Assembly: GCF_002257565.1 (NCBI RefSeq)
Contig: NZ_CP022736.1
Location: 806,001 to 870,000 of the forward strand
DNA from: Herbaspirillum sp. meg3
GTDB lineage: Bacteria > Pseudomonadota > Gammaproteobacteria > Burkholderiales > Burkholderiaceae_D
Length of the DNA stretch: 64,000 nucleotides
Reading direction: 5' to 3'
This document shows, piece by piece, positions 53,898 to 63,245 of this stretch (the stretch's first letter is position 1; every line of letters begins with the position of its first letter). The notes under the pieces are model-generated. The model ran no database searches, was not told where the DNA came from, and saw only the letters and a program-made list of their open reading frames with translations. Position numbers and translations under genes: made by a program.

Positions 53898-54715
53898 TCC
53901 AGACCTTTCATGCGGGGATCGAGCAGGTCGCGCACAGCGTCGCCAAGAAAGTTGATGCCCAGCAGCGTGAGTGCGATGCACAGACCGGGAAAGATCGACA
54001 GGTAAGTCGCTTGTTCCATGTAAGGCCGCGCCGAGGCCAGCATATTGCCCCAGGTCGGCGCCGGTGGCGGCACGCCCAGCCCGAGGAAGGACAAGGCGCT
54101 CTCGGCCAGGATCACCCAGCCGAACATTGACGTCGCCAGCACGGTCAATGGCGCAATACAGTTAGGCAGGATATGGCGCACCATGGTGTACAGCTCGGAG
54201 TTGCCCAGCACGCGTGAGGATTCGATGAACTCCTTTTCGCGCAGCGACAGCACCGTGCCGCGCACAATGCGTGTGACCGACGGCGTATACGCCAGACCGA
54301 GCGCAAGGATGATGCCATATTGATTTGCCCCGAATACCGCCAGCAAGGCCAGCGCCAGAAGCAAGCCGGGAAATGCCAGCAAGGCATTGATGAAGGCCAT
54401 CACGATGCGGTCGACCCAGCCACGCACGAAGCCCGTGACCACGCCGATACAGGTGCCGACCACGATGGCGAACAGTACGGTCAGGAAGCTGATCCATACG
54501 CTGTTGGACGCGCCGGCCATCAGGCGCGACAGCTCATCGCGGCCGAATTCGTCGGTGCCCAGCAACCATGCTGCACCGGGTGGCTGGAAGCGTGCGGAGA
54601 AACTGATCTTGAGCGGATCGTGCGGTGTCCATACCAGCGCCAGCAACGCAGCGCCGAGGATGAACGCGATGACCAGCAGACCGATCAGCGCTTGCGGAGT
54701 ACGGAATTTTTTCAT
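53894..54715 (-). CDS. ABC transporter permease, DppC type
   Basis: A 273-residue permease with DppC-class landmarks: LGTDEFGRDELSRLMAGA, the EAA loop EFIESSRVLGNSELYTMVRHILPN (split) and LSFLGLGVPPPAPTWGNML. It overlaps the previous permease and the following ATPase by four bases each, so translation of the three is coupled. Confidence 0.92.
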   Translation of the reverse strand: MKKFRTPQALIGLLVIAFILGAALLALVWTPHDPLKISFSARFQPPGAAWLLGTDEFGRDELSRLMAGASNSVWISFLTVLFAIVVGTCIGVVTGFVRGWVDRIVMAFINALLAFPGLLLALALLAVFGANQYGIILALGLAYTPSVTRIVRGTVLSLREKEFIESSRVLGNSELYTMVRHILPNCIAPLTVLATSMFGWVILAESALSFLGLGVPPPAPTWGNMLASARPYMEQATYLSIFPGLCIALTLLGINFLGDAVRDLLDPRMKGLE

Positions 54716-55656
54716 TCGGCCAGCACCCGTGGGTCGAAGAGGGGATAGCAGAGATCGACGACCAGATTGGTCAGCACATAGATCACCGCCACGAACAGCA
54801 GACAGCCCTGAATCACCGGATAGTCGCGTGCAAAAATCGCGTCTACCAGCAAGCGGCCGAGGCCGGGAACGGTGAACACGGTTTCCACCACGGCCACACC
54901 GCCGAGCAGATTGCCCAGCACCAGGCCGATCAGTGTCCAGGTCGGGCCGAAGGAGTTGCGGAAGGCGTGGCGCATCATCACCGCGCGCTCGGACAGACCC
55001 TTGGCGCGCGCGTGGGTGATGTAATCGAGGCGCAATACTTCCAGCGTACTGGCGCGCGCCATGCGGATGAGCACGCCGATTTCATGCAGGAACAAGGTCA
55101 TGATCGGCATCACCAGATACAGCAGGCCGGTTTTCCAGTCGGTCATGACCGAGACGTAACCCACCACCGGCAGCCAGTCCAGCTTCAGCCCGAAGAACAG
55201 CAATAACAGCAAGCCCAGCCAGAAGGTCGGCAGCGACACCAGCAAGGTGGCGGCGCCGACCAGCGCGAGGTCGGGCAGGCGGTTTTGCTTCCATGCCGCG
55301 ATCATGCCGGCCGGAACAGCCACGACCACCGCGAGGATCACCGCCACGACCACGATCTGAGCGCTCACCATGAAGCGGCTCAGCACCAGTTGCAGCACCG
55401 GTTCGCCAGTCGTGATCGATACGCCGAGATCGCCACGCAAGGCGTGGCCGCCCCACACGCCGAACTGCACCAGCCAGCTCTTGTCGAGTCCCAGATGCGT
55501 GCGCAACTCCAGCAGGCGCGCCGGATCGGCGAGATCGCCGAGCAGCAGCTGCGCCGGGTCGCCGGGAATCAGGCGTATCAGTACAAACACCGCGACCGCG
55601 ACGATGAACAAAGTCGGCAGCGCCATGGCCAGTCGATTCAGCGTGAAACGAAACAT
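54712..55656 (-). CDS. ABC transporter permease, DppB type
   Basis: A 314-residue permease with the N-terminal anchor (LNRLAMALPTLFIVAVAVFVL), the GDPAQLLLG motif and an EAA loop around DYITHARAKGLSERAVMMRHAFRNS (split). It starts 38 bases after the alpha/beta hydrolase gene. It forms the importer channel with the DppC-type subunit. Confidence 0.92.
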   Translation of the reverse strand: MFRFTLNRLAMALPTLFIVAVAVFVLIRLIPGDPAQLLLGDLADPARLLELRTHLGLDKSWLVQFGVWGGHALRGDLGVSITTGEPVLQLVLSRFMVSAQIVVVAVILAVVVAVPAGMIAAWKQNRLPDLALVGAATLLVSLPTFWLGLLLLLFFGLKLDWLPVVGYVSVMTDWKTGLLYLVMPIMTLFLHEIGVLIRMARASTLEVLRLDYITHARAKGLSERAVMMRHAFRNSFGPTWTLIGLVLGNLLGGVAVVETVFTVPGLGRLLVDAIFARDYPVIQGCLLFVAVIYVLTNLVVDLCYPLFDPRVLAE

Positions 55657-55694
55657 GTGATGTGTTCTCCCCGCGGAAAGTTAAGTCGGCTAGT

Positions 55695-56573
55695 CTAGCT
55701 TGCCGCCGACGCGCTGCGCAAAGCGCGTAACGTTGCGGCGAAAAAATCCTGCACCTTGCCGACGCAGGCCATGCCGTTGTGCGGCACGTTGTCGACCACG
55801 TCGAGCTTGACCTTGACGCCGGCGGTTTCAAACGATTTGCGCAGGCTTTCCAGGCGTTCAGGACGGTTTTTTCCGGCATCGTTGGCGCCGGGCATGAAGA
55901 ACTTGCCGCCTTCCTTGTGCGTGATTTCCCAGGTTTCGATATCGGCTTTGCCGACGATCATGTGCACCGGCAAGGTCTTCAGCGCGTCCAGGTTGAGCGG
56001 TTTGCCGAAGCGTGCCGCAAAGTCGCGCACACCGACCCACCAGTCCTGATTGAAGTCGAGCAGCGTGACCGAACCCGGTGCGCCGACCGACAGCGCCCAC
56101 AGGCGTTCCGGATGAAGATAGCCGAAGCGATTGACGAACTGGCCGCCGCCGGAATAGCCGAACAGGGCGAATTTCGAAAAGTCACAGCCGAACTTGGTCG
56201 CCACTTCATCGACCATGTCGAGCAGGACTTCGTCGTAATGGATATCGCCTTCGCGCAATTGCTTGAAGCCGTCACGGTTGCCGTCGCCTTTCGGGCCGGC
56301 GGGGAAAAGCGGGCACAGCACGATGCAGTCGTTCCATTTCGCGAACTCGGCAAAGGCGTCGCGGTACTCGGTGAAGGCGCGACCGGTGCCGTGCATCACG
56401 ACCACCAGTTGCATCGGGCGTGAACCGGCGCTGCCGATATGCGGCGGCACGTAAGTGCAGTAAGAGAAGCGCGGATCGCTGCGCGAGGCGTAGATGGTGC
56501 TGTTGCCCAGATCGTAGATGGCGCGGGCGCGCAGGTCGAATTCGGCGGCGGTCGCCGTCACGGTGTCAGACAT
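55695..56573 (-). CDS. Alpha/beta hydrolase, PHB-depolymerase/esterase-like
   Basis: A 292-residue hydrolase. The nucleophile elbow GYSGGGQ carries the serine, the oxyanion region is VVMHGTGRAF, the acid is probably in VGKADIETWEI and the histidine in NVPHNGM. AAGGAT before the ATG at 56573 fixes the start; the in-frame upstream start at 56669 is unlikely. There is no signal peptide. It is first in the operon with the third dipeptide-type importer. Likely an esterase acting on the imported compound. Confidence 0.87.
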   Translation of the reverse strand: MSDTVTATAAEFDLRARAIYDLGNSTIYASRSDPRFSYCTYVPPHIGSAGSRPMQLVVVMHGTGRAFTEYRDAFAEFAKWNDCIVLCPLFPAGPKGDGNRDGFKQLREGDIHYDEVLLDMVDEVATKFGCDFSKFALFGYSGGGQFVNRFGYLHPERLWALSVGAPGSVTLLDFNQDWWVGVRDFAARFGKPLNLDALKTLPVHMIVGKADIETWEITHKEGGKFFMPGANDAGKNRPERLESLRKSFETAGVKVKLDVVDNVPHNGMACVGKVQDFFAATLRALRSASAAS

Positions 56574-56886
56574 GGGAAATCCTTGATGAATACAAACGGG
56601 AGGGATGCGCGGTACAGTTTGCAACGGCGTCGATGGCGACGTCGTCCAGATTGTCTGGATTGTCCGCATCTTGCAGATAAGCGGACGGCGTACAGGGAAT
56701 CGGAACGGAAGGCATCGAAGCAGTCATGGCCTGGTTTGTAGGGCGGTTTGCCGGCAAATGGTCAACTTATGTTTCGATTATGTGACAAACAAAAGAAAAT
56801 AAAAATGTAGAAATCGTTTAGCATAGATAAAGAATTTATTTACTATTTATATTTCGCCATTTCCTTCGTGCGCTCGCCGTCCACCC
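56574..56886. promoter_or_regulatory. Divergent control region between the esterase-ABC operon and lysR
   Basis: The 313-base gap is AT-rich at 56760-56860 and must hold promoters for both directions. No gene is seen. LysR binding sites are expected here, but I cannot single out a specific T-N11-A motif with confidence. Confidence 0.5.
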
Positions 56887-57804
56887 ATGAGCACCATACG
56901 TTTTCTTCGCACCTTCGTCGCTGCCGCCCATGGCGGATCCTTTGCGGCCGCTGCCGATCAGGTCTCGCTGACGCAGGCTGCCGTCGGCCAGCAGATGCGC
57001 GCACTGGAAGCGGAGCTGAAAACCACGCTGTTCGACAAGACCGGACGCAGTATGGTGCTGGCGCCGGCCGGGCATTTGCTGCTGCCGCGCGCCGTGGATC
57101 TGCTGGCGCAATACGAGGCCCTGCGCCGCGATCTGCAGAATCAAGAGCCGATTGCCGGCAATCTCAAGCTGGGTTCGCTGATTACCGGTATGGGTTTGCT
57201 ATCGTCGACGCTGACTGAACTCAAATTTCTGCATCCGAGTCTGGAAGTCGAGCTGCGCGTGCAGGATCAATCCAAACTGATGGAAGACGTCATCAGCGGT
57301 GAACTCGATGCGGCGCTGGTGGTGGAGCGCCAGTGGCCGGAAAAACCGGGTTTGCTGTGGACGCAATGCTACGTCGAGACGCTCACCGTGATCGCCAACT
57401 CCAGTATCGCCAGCGCCGACTCGACGATCAGCAGCCTGTTTGCCGGCTATCCCTTTATCCGCTTCGACCGCCGCACGCCGACCGGCGCGCATATCGACAA
57501 GATCATGCGCGGCATGCAGTTGGTGCCGCAGGATTTTCTGGAGCTGAACTCGATCTTGTCCATCGTCGAGCTAGTGCGCAAGAATGTCGGCTTCACGATG
57601 GTGCCGTTGCTGAAGAACTTCGACTGGGAAAGCGATCCCAGCCTGTGCGTGCTGCATCTGCCGGGCAGGCCGGTCGCGCGCCGTCTCGGCATTCTGGAAA
57701 GCGGCCGGCGCAGTCACATCACGAGTGTGGTGCGGGAGGAGTTGTTGGAGCAATTGCAGCGCATGCGCCCGGGCGGCCGACTGCAGAATGGCGTGTCGTC
57801 GTAG
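56887..57804 (+). CDS. LysR-family transcriptional regulator
   Basis: A 305-residue LysR protein with the helix-turn-helix at the N-terminus (FLRTFVAAAHGGSFAAAADQ, SLTQAAVGQQMRALEAEL) and a periplasmic-binding-protein-like ligand domain from about residue 90. It diverges from the esterase-ABC-C45 operon and is its probable regulator. The co-inducer is unknown. Confidence 0.9.
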   Translation: MSTIRFLRTFVAAAHGGSFAAAADQVSLTQAAVGQQMRALEAELKTTLFDKTGRSMVLAPAGHLLLPRAVDLLAQYEALRRDLQNQEPIAGNLKLGSLITGMGLLSSTLTELKFLHPSLEVELRVQDQSKLMEDVISGELDAALVVERQWPEKPGLLWTQCYVETLTVIANSSIASADSTISSLFAGYPFIRFDRRTPTGAHIDKIMRGMQLVPQDFLELNSILSIVELVRKNVGFTMVPLLKNFDWESDPSLCVLHLPGRPVARRLGILESGRRSHITSVVREELLEQLQRMRPGGRLQNGVSS

Positions 57805-57870
57805 GAAGTCTGTGGCGCAGTGGTATTGTCGGCGCTGGTTGTCGCTGGTTGTCGCAGGTTGCTTAACTGA

Positions 57871-58281
57871 CTAAGTGATTCGCAGCGACATCCCGGATTT
57901 TGCGGGTGGCAGTGAGGCTTCAAATCCATAGCGCTTGTAAAACTCCGGCGTACCGTGATCGGCCATCAGGCTGACGTAGGCTGTGGGTAAGGCTGTCTCG
58001 TGAATATAGTGCATGAGGCGTTGCATGATCAGATGGCCCATGCCCTTTTTCTGATGTGCCGGAAGCACCGCGATATCGACGATTTCAAAGAAACAACCGC
58101 CATCACCAATGACGCGCCCGATCCCGACGGGTGTGGTATCAGCATAGACAATCACGCTGAACAAACCATGCTTCAAGCCGATAGTCGCGGCTTCAGGCGA
58201 CTTGCGGCTCAGCCCTGCTGCGAGTCGGATGTTGATGTAGTCGCTGACCGACGGGACTTCGTCTTTGAGTTGATAGTGCAT
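57871..58281 (-). CDS. GNAT-family N-acetyltransferase
   Basis: A 136-residue single-domain GNAT protein. The beta-4 strand (FFEIVDIAVLPAHQKKGMGHLIMQRLM, split) contains the acetyl-CoA pyrophosphate loop QKKGMG, and the C-terminus has the usual FYKRYGFE. It stands alone between convergent lysR and the diguanylate cyclase gene. The substrate is not predictable. Confidence 0.88.
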   Translation of the reverse strand: MHYQLKDEVPSVSDYINIRLAAGLSRKSPEAATIGLKHGLFSVIVYADTTPVGIGRVIGDGGCFFEIVDIAVLPAHQKKGMGHLIMQRLMHYIHETALPTAYVSLMADHGTPEFYKRYGFEASLPPAKSGMSLRIT

Positions 58282-58335
58282 GTTGTGGCATGTTGTACGT
58301 TGAGAAGAAAATCCGGTTACCGCACAGTAAAGTCA

Positions 58336-59901
58336 TCAAGGATTGCCGGTTGCTGGAATCGGATGATGAACCTGGATGCGATCACGTCCCGAAGCTTTGG
58401 CGCTGTAGAGCGCAGCATCGGCAGCGCTGACAAAACTGGCTGCCGAATCTTTTTCCGTAATGGACGTGAGCACGTCGATGCCGGCGCTGACGGTGACGAT
58501 GCCGGCAGTGTTGCCGACGTGTTCTATTTTCAGCGCATGCAGGGCTTTGCGAATGGATTCCGCCACCACCAGGGCGCCATCCAGGTTGGTGTCGGGCAGC
58601 AGCACGGCAAATTCTTCGCCGCCGTAACGAGCGGCCAGATCGTTGCTGCGTTGTTCGCTGGCCTTGATGACCGCCGCGACTTGCCTGAGACATTCATCAC
58701 CGGCGACATGGCCGTACAGATCGTTGAATTTCTTGAAGTAGTCGACATCAATCAGGATCATTGCCAGCGGCGTCGCCGACTGTTTGGCGCGCGACAGTGC
58801 ATGATCGATTGCCTGGTCGAATTTGCGGCGATTCGCGAGCCCGGTCAGGCCGTCTTGCTGCGCCAGTTTTTCCAGCGTGACGTTCAGATCTTGCAATGCA
58901 TCCCGGGCATTTCTGGCTTCCTCTTCGGCGTGAATCCGCATCTTGATCTGACGAACCAGGCGCAAGCCAAGCACAGCGATCACGGCCACGATACACAGCG
59001 TGAGTATGGCTCTGACAATGGCAAGCCGCTGCCAGCTTGCCAGGATTTCATCCTTGGACAAGGCGGTGGTGATAAAAATCGGATAGTAGTTCAACCGCCG
59101 ATAGCCATTGAGCCGCTCGACACCATCCTGCGTCGATTTGATCATTGCCGAACCGTTGCCATTGCCATGCTTGTACAAGGCATAAAGCGGGCCCTTTGAC
59201 ATATCCCTGCCCAGCGAATCCGGCAGCAGTGGCCGACGCGCAATCTGGATACCGTTATCCAGAATCAATGCAATGGCGCCGTGCTGTCCGATGTCGAAGG
59301 TCTGGTAAAAATTGATAAAGTAGTTGACGTGGATGGTGGCCAGGACAACACCGGCGAACTGTCCATCGGCGCTGTCGAGACGGCGCGACAGCGGAATCAC
59401 CCAGTCGCCCGAAGAACGCGCCTGAAAAGGCGTGCCGATGTGAGGGCCGGGATTGCTGTTGGTCCGGTGAAAGAGAAAATATTCCCGATCCGCGCTGGAG
59501 CCATATTCATCCTTGTTGGGCAGGGAATTGACGATGCGCAGACCCTCTTTGTCGAAAATGGCGAGGCCCTGCAGCTGTGGCAGCTCCTTGACGCGTAGCA
59601 TCAGTAGTCTGTGCAACCGTTCCAGCGCTGCAGGCGAAGTGCCGTCAACGAGGACACGTTCCGACAGGCCGAGCAAGGACGTATCGGCGGCCTTGAATGT
59701 GTCGTCGGCGTGGCGTGCCAGCGAGCGCGACATATTATCGGAGGTGACTTCCGACTCACTGAGCTGATCGGCGCGTTCTTCCCAGATGGTCCAGCCAATC
59801 AGACTGGTGAGCGATATGCACACCAGAAGCAGGAAACTGATGGCTGAAGAGGTGACCGTCGCATTTTGTGTCGGTGTCAGAACAGTTGGTGTGGGACGCA
59901 T
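58336..59901 (-). CDS. Membrane diguanylate cyclase with periplasmic Cache-type sensor
   Basis: A 521-residue enzyme that makes cyclic di-GMP from two GTP. A membrane helix at about 18-38, a Cache-like extracellular domain (about 50-280), a second helix near 295-315 and a C-terminal GGDEF domain are seen. The active site reads RYGGEEF, so it should be active; RSND, five residues upstream, is the RxxD product-inhibition site. It stands alone, so the sensed ligand is unknown. Confidence 0.93.
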   Translation of the reverse strand: MRPTPTVLTPTQNATVTSSAISFLLLVCISLTSLIGWTIWEERADQLSESEVTSDNMSRSLARHADDTFKAADTSLLGLSERVLVDGTSPAALERLHRLLMLRVKELPQLQGLAIFDKEGLRIVNSLPNKDEYGSSADREYFLFHRTNSNPGPHIGTPFQARSSGDWVIPLSRRLDSADGQFAGVVLATIHVNYFINFYQTFDIGQHGAIALILDNGIQIARRPLLPDSLGRDMSKGPLYALYKHGNGNGSAMIKSTQDGVERLNGYRRLNYYPIFITTALSKDEILASWQRLAIVRAILTLCIVAVIAVLGLRLVRQIKMRIHAEEEARNARDALQDLNVTLEKLAQQDGLTGLANRRKFDQAIDHALSRAKQSATPLAMILIDVDYFKKFNDLYGHVAGDECLRQVAAVIKASEQRSNDLAARYGGEEFAVLLPDTNLDGALVVAESIRKALHALKIEHVGNTAGIVTVSAGIDVLTSITEKDSAASFVSAADAALYSAKASGRDRIQVHHPIPATGNP

Positions 59902-60215
59902 TGCCTTTGCTCGGAAGAAAGGGGGGCGGCCGGATCATTCGTCGGGCGCATTATGTTTATTCTGTCGTATGCCGGTGTTGTGACGTAGTGTTGCGACTCT
60001 ATCATGCCAATCTGCCATCCCGAACGGTAGAAATAAGCGGTAAATCCCCATCTTCAGCCGTGAATCGTTAGATCTGTGGCAAAAATGCCTGTGACAATTT
60101 GCCACATTCGTTTTTCGCTCCAGTATTTATATACTGGCAGCCCGGCTCCAGCTGTCTGCCGTTTTTCTGTATTTCGCTGCATTTCCTTTTACATAGAACT
60201 CTCCGGCATTCTCTT
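59902..60215. other. 314-base intergenic region
   Basis: This gap holds the presumed promoter of the diguanylate cyclase gene (minus) and of the small ORF that follows (plus). I see no gene or clear structure in it. Confidence 0.4.
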
Positions 60216-60440
60216 ATGCAACACAACGCATCCAACAAGGCGCGATCCTCATTCAGTTTGTCGAATGTGCAAGTAGCGCTGCTCCTGCTGATCGCCGGCG
60301 TTTGTCTGATTTCGGCAACGTGGGTGTTTGCGGTCGACATTGGTCGCGTTCCTGTTTCGCTGTGGGATATCTGCAGCAGTGCACTTTCGTCCACGCCAAC
60401 CGAAGCTGCCACATCCAGTGTGACTAAGCCAGCGAAATAG
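60216..60440 (+). CDS. Small single-helix membrane protein, hypothetical
   Basis: A possible 74-residue protein with one hydrophobic segment (VALLLLIAGVCLISATWVFA, about residues 20-39) and a threonine/serine-rich tail. No good ribosome site precedes the ATG at 60216, but a terminator-like hairpin follows at 60516, and the hydrophobic helix speaks for a real gene. I recognise no family. Confidence 0.4.
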   Translation: MQHNASNKARSSFSLSNVQVALLLLIAGVCLISATWVFAVDIGRVPVSLWDICSSALSSTPTEAATSSVTKPAK

Positions 60441-60751
60441 CCGTCGGCGGCCCTTCCGGCGTATCCCCGCGCAATGTATTGATCCTTCCTGTCAAGGAAG
60501 TTCTTTTTCCTATAAGGCTCGTCTTTTGGCGGGCTTTTTTATTGCCTCATTGCATTGTCATTGCCGGCCCGCAATCCCTTTCTCATACCGGGATGCAGAG
60601 TGGTACTGGCTAACTTTTCGTGTCATTTTTCCCACTCAGGAAAACCCCGATATTCGCGCTTGAAGATTAGGCAGAAGATTCGTTCACCCACTAGACGTAC
60701 CCAACGATAGTACCCACTGAAGTGCCTCACTTACCACACAGGGAGAACAAC
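60441..60751. other. 311-base region with a terminator and the chemoreceptor promoter
   Basis: After the small membrane ORF there is a terminator-like hairpin at 60516-60540. The remaining 210 bases lead to the chemoreceptor start and should contain its promoter; I could not match a convincing sigma-28 element. Confidence 0.45.
60516..60540 (+). terminator. Rho-independent terminator
   Basis: GCTCGTC pairs with GGCGGGC (7 bp, two G-T wobbles) around a TTTT loop and is followed by six T residues. It would end transcripts from the small ORF and protect the chemoreceptor gene from readthrough. Confidence 0.7.
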
Positions 60752-62452
60752 ATGAAAAACTGGAAAATCGGCTTACGCCTTAGTCTTGGTTTCGGTGCAA
60801 TCCTGGCGCTGCTCGTTGCAGGCGCCGGCTTCGGTCTGAGCCAGGTATCGAAGCTCAATGACCGGGTGGAATTTCTGACTTCCGTTGACGAAGGCAAGTT
60901 GTTGGCATTGAGCAAGATCCAGTTCGCCATCGGACTGCGCGCCATTGCCGCACGTAATCTGGTGTTGGTAGCTGATCCTGCAGCACAAAAGGGTGACATC
61001 GAACTGGTCACCAACGCACAAAAAGATATCGATCAAGGCCTGGCAGAGTTGACTACGCTGATGAAAAATCCAGCGGATTCCAATGACCAGGAGCGTCAAA
61101 TGTTGTCAGAACTGAGCGCGCTGGAAGCGAAGTATTTGCCGATCGCTAACAAGATCGCGGGCTTGGCAACGGCGCAGCAGACTGACGCGGCCAAAGCAGC
61201 GCTGATTGCCGACTGCATGCCGCTGCTCAAGAAAGTTATCACCCATATCGCTGAATTCAACAGCATGATGCGCGCCAATAGCAAAGCCAATCTGGCCAGT
61301 GCACAGGCTGCGTATGAAGTGTCCAAATGGACCATGTTCACCATCACTGCGCTGTCGCTGGTGCTTGGTTCGCTGATTGCCTGGATGCTGACTCGCTCGA
61401 TTTCCCGTCCGCTGAAAGAAGCTGTTGCCATCGCTCAAAACGTGAGTGCCGGCGACCTGACCAGCGACATCAAGGTGCAAAGCAAGGACGAACTCGGTCA
61501 ACTGATGCTGGCGCTGAAAGATATGAACGGCAATCTGTTGCGCATCGTCGGCGATGTTCGCCACGGCACCGACACCATCGCTGCTGCATCGACTGAAATC
61601 GCATCGGGCAATCTGGATCTCTCGTCCCGTACTGAACAACAAGCCGGCTCGCTGCAGGAAACTGCATCGGCGATGGAAGAACTGACTGCCACCGTCAAGC
61701 AAAACGCCGAGAACGCCAAGCAAGCAAATCAACTGGCAGAAACCGCATCGAACATCGCCATCAAGGGCGGCGCCGTCGTGTCCCGTGTTGTCGACACCAT
61801 GGCATCGATCAACGAATCGTCGAAGAAGGTCGTAGATATCATCGGCGTGATCGACGGCATCGCTTTTCAGACCAACATCCTGGCATTGAACGCCGCTGTT
61901 GAAGCAGCACGTGCCGGCGAACAAGGTCGAGGTTTTGCAGTGGTCGCTTCGGAAGTACGTAGCCTGGCACAACGTTCTGCTTCTGCTGCAAAGGAAATCA
62001 AGGAACTGATCGGCAATTCGGTTGAGAAAGTCGACGCAGGCACCGCACTGGTGGATGAAGCAGGCTCGACCATGGGCGAGATCCTGGAAAGCGTGAAGCG
62101 CGTCACCGGCATCATGGGTGAAATCAGCTCGGCCAGCGATGAACAGACTCGCGGCATCGAACAGATCAATCAGGCGATCGCTCAGATGGATCAGGTTACA
62201 CAGCAAAACGCTGCACTGGTCGAAGAAGCCGCCGCCGCCGCCGCATCGATGCAGCAACAAGCCGGCAACCTGGCTGACGTGGTCGCAGTCTTCAAGCTGG
62301 ATGAGCAACATCAGCAAGCTGTCGAAACCAACGTGATCAATGCAGTCAGTCCGGCACGTATGAGCAAGACGTCGACAGCACAAGTGCATCGCCTGCCCAA
62401 GGCGGTCAGCGCACCAGCTCTGGAAATGGAAGAGTTCAGCTATGCAGCCTGA
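60752..62452 (+). CDS. Methyl-accepting chemotaxis protein
   Basis: A 566-residue chemoreceptor with a first membrane helix at about residues 10-30, a four-helix-bundle type periplasmic domain, a second helix near 190-212, HAMP and a cytoplasmic signalling domain with EAARAGEQGRGFAVVA. GGGAG before the ATG at 60752 fixes the start. It ends EFSYAA and lacks the xWETF tether found on the receptor at 47012-48748. The ligand is unknown. Confidence 0.94.
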   Translation: MKNWKIGLRLSLGFGAILALLVAGAGFGLSQVSKLNDRVEFLTSVDEGKLLALSKIQFAIGLRAIAARNLVLVADPAAQKGDIELVTNAQKDIDQGLAELTTLMKNPADSNDQERQMLSELSALEAKYLPIANKIAGLATAQQTDAAKAALIADCMPLLKKVITHIAEFNSMMRANSKANLASAQAAYEVSKWTMFTITALSLVLGSLIAWMLTRSISRPLKEAVAIAQNVSAGDLTSDIKVQSKDELGQLMLALKDMNGNLLRIVGDVRHGTDTIAAASTEIASGNLDLSSRTEQQAGSLQETASAMEELTATVKQNAENAKQANQLAETASNIAIKGGAVVSRVVDTMASINESSKKVVDIIGVIDGIAFQTNILALNAAVEAARAGEQGRGFAVVASEVRSLAQRSASAAKEIKELIGNSVEKVDAGTALVDEAGSTMGEILESVKRVTGIMGEISSASDEQTRGIEQINQAIAQMDQVTQQNAALVEEAAAAAASMQQQAGNLADVVAVFKLDEQHQQAVETNVINAVSPARMSKTSTAQVHRLPKAVSAPALEMEEFSYAA

Positions 62453-62548
62453 TGAGATCCGATCAGAAATATCAACGAATTTGTTGTGGGGGTAGTGAGT
62501 AGTGGGGTGAGGGGATGAGGTGCAGCATGCGCAAGCAAGGCCTCATCA

Positions 62549-62568
62549 GTTAATGCGAAAGCATTGAC
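62549..62568 (+). other. Short GNRA-loop hairpin
   Basis: GTTAATGC and GCATTGAC form an 8-bp stem (one wobble) closed by a GAAA tetraloop, just before the terminator at 62573. The pair of hairpins forms the end of the chemoreceptor transcript. Confidence 0.55.
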
Positions 62569-62572
62569 GTGC

Positions 62573-62606
62573 AGGCGGTTCACAGCAATGTGAACCGCCT
62601 TTTTTT
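62573..62606 (+). terminator. Strong Rho-independent terminator of the chemoreceptor gene
   Basis: A perfect 12-bp stem, AGGCGGTTCACA with TGTGAACCGCCT, is closed by a GCAA tetraloop and followed by a run of T residues on the plus strand. It lies between the chemoreceptor and the convergent Lrp gene. Confidence 0.93.
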
Positions 62607-62635
62607 ACTTGACGATTGCCGGTGGCGGGTGCGAA

Positions 62636-63112
62636 CTATCGCGATAGAGAATCGCCGATGGGCAGCGCAGTTTTATATTTGACCTGTTTGAGTGCGAAGC
62701 TGGAGCGAATGTTCTTGATGCCGGGGATTTTGGTTAGGTGATCGAGGATGAAATGTTCCAGCGCCTGCAAGTCGGCCACGACAATGCGCAGCAGATAATC
62801 TTCGTCACCCGTCATCAGGTACACCTCCATGACTTCGTCGAAAGCGCTGACGGCCGTTTCAAAATTCGCCAGCGCAATCGATTCCTGTTTTTCCAGGCTG
62901 ACTTTGACGAAGACGTTGACCTTCAAGCCCAGCAGGTGAGGATTGCCGAGCGCCACATAGCGCGAGATGATGCCCTCATTTTCGAGCCGCTTGACGCGCG
63001 CAAGCGTGGGTGACGGCGACAGGTTAATCTTGGAGGCGAGCTCAAGATTGCTCAAGGCGCTGTCTTCCTGCAGGATGCTCAGGATGCGCAAATCAATGGC
63101 GTCGAGTTCCAT
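62636..63112 (-). CDS. Lrp/AsnC-family transcriptional regulator
   Basis: A 158-residue regulator with the Lrp helix-turn-helix (LDAIDLRILSILQEDS, NLELASKINLSPSPTLARVKRLENEG) and C-terminal ligand domain (YLMTGDEDYLLRI). It diverges from an AceE-type E1 gene with a 133-base AT-rich gap. The same arrangement is known for mdeR and mdeB in methionine breakdown of Pseudomonas putida, where the Lrp protein senses methionine or its product; this role here is inferred. Confidence 0.92.
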   Translation of the reverse strand: MELDAIDLRILSILQEDSALSNLELASKINLSPSPTLARVKRLENEGIISRYVALGNPHLLGLKVNVFVKVSLEKQESIALANFETAVSAFDEVMEVYLMTGDEDYLLRIVVADLQALEHFILDHLTKIPGIKNIRSSFALKQVKYKTALPIGDSLSR

Positions 63113-63245
63113 ATGTGAAATTTAAATCCGTTAATTTTTAATTGGCGGTATATCGTGCTGAATATTGTATGTTAAACCATCCATTTCAGTGACTCATTTT
63201 GCTTCATCCGGCGTACATTGGTCATATTGATCAAGGAGATAGAAC

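Noticed and set aside
61106..62389. Minus-strand open frame of 427 residues
   Set aside because: Antisense to the chemoreceptor; the cysteine-rich product matches no family.
62487..62518. G-rich stretch as a G-quadruplex
   Set aside because: Only three runs of four or more G are present on the plus strand, so a standard four-tract quadruplex is not supported.
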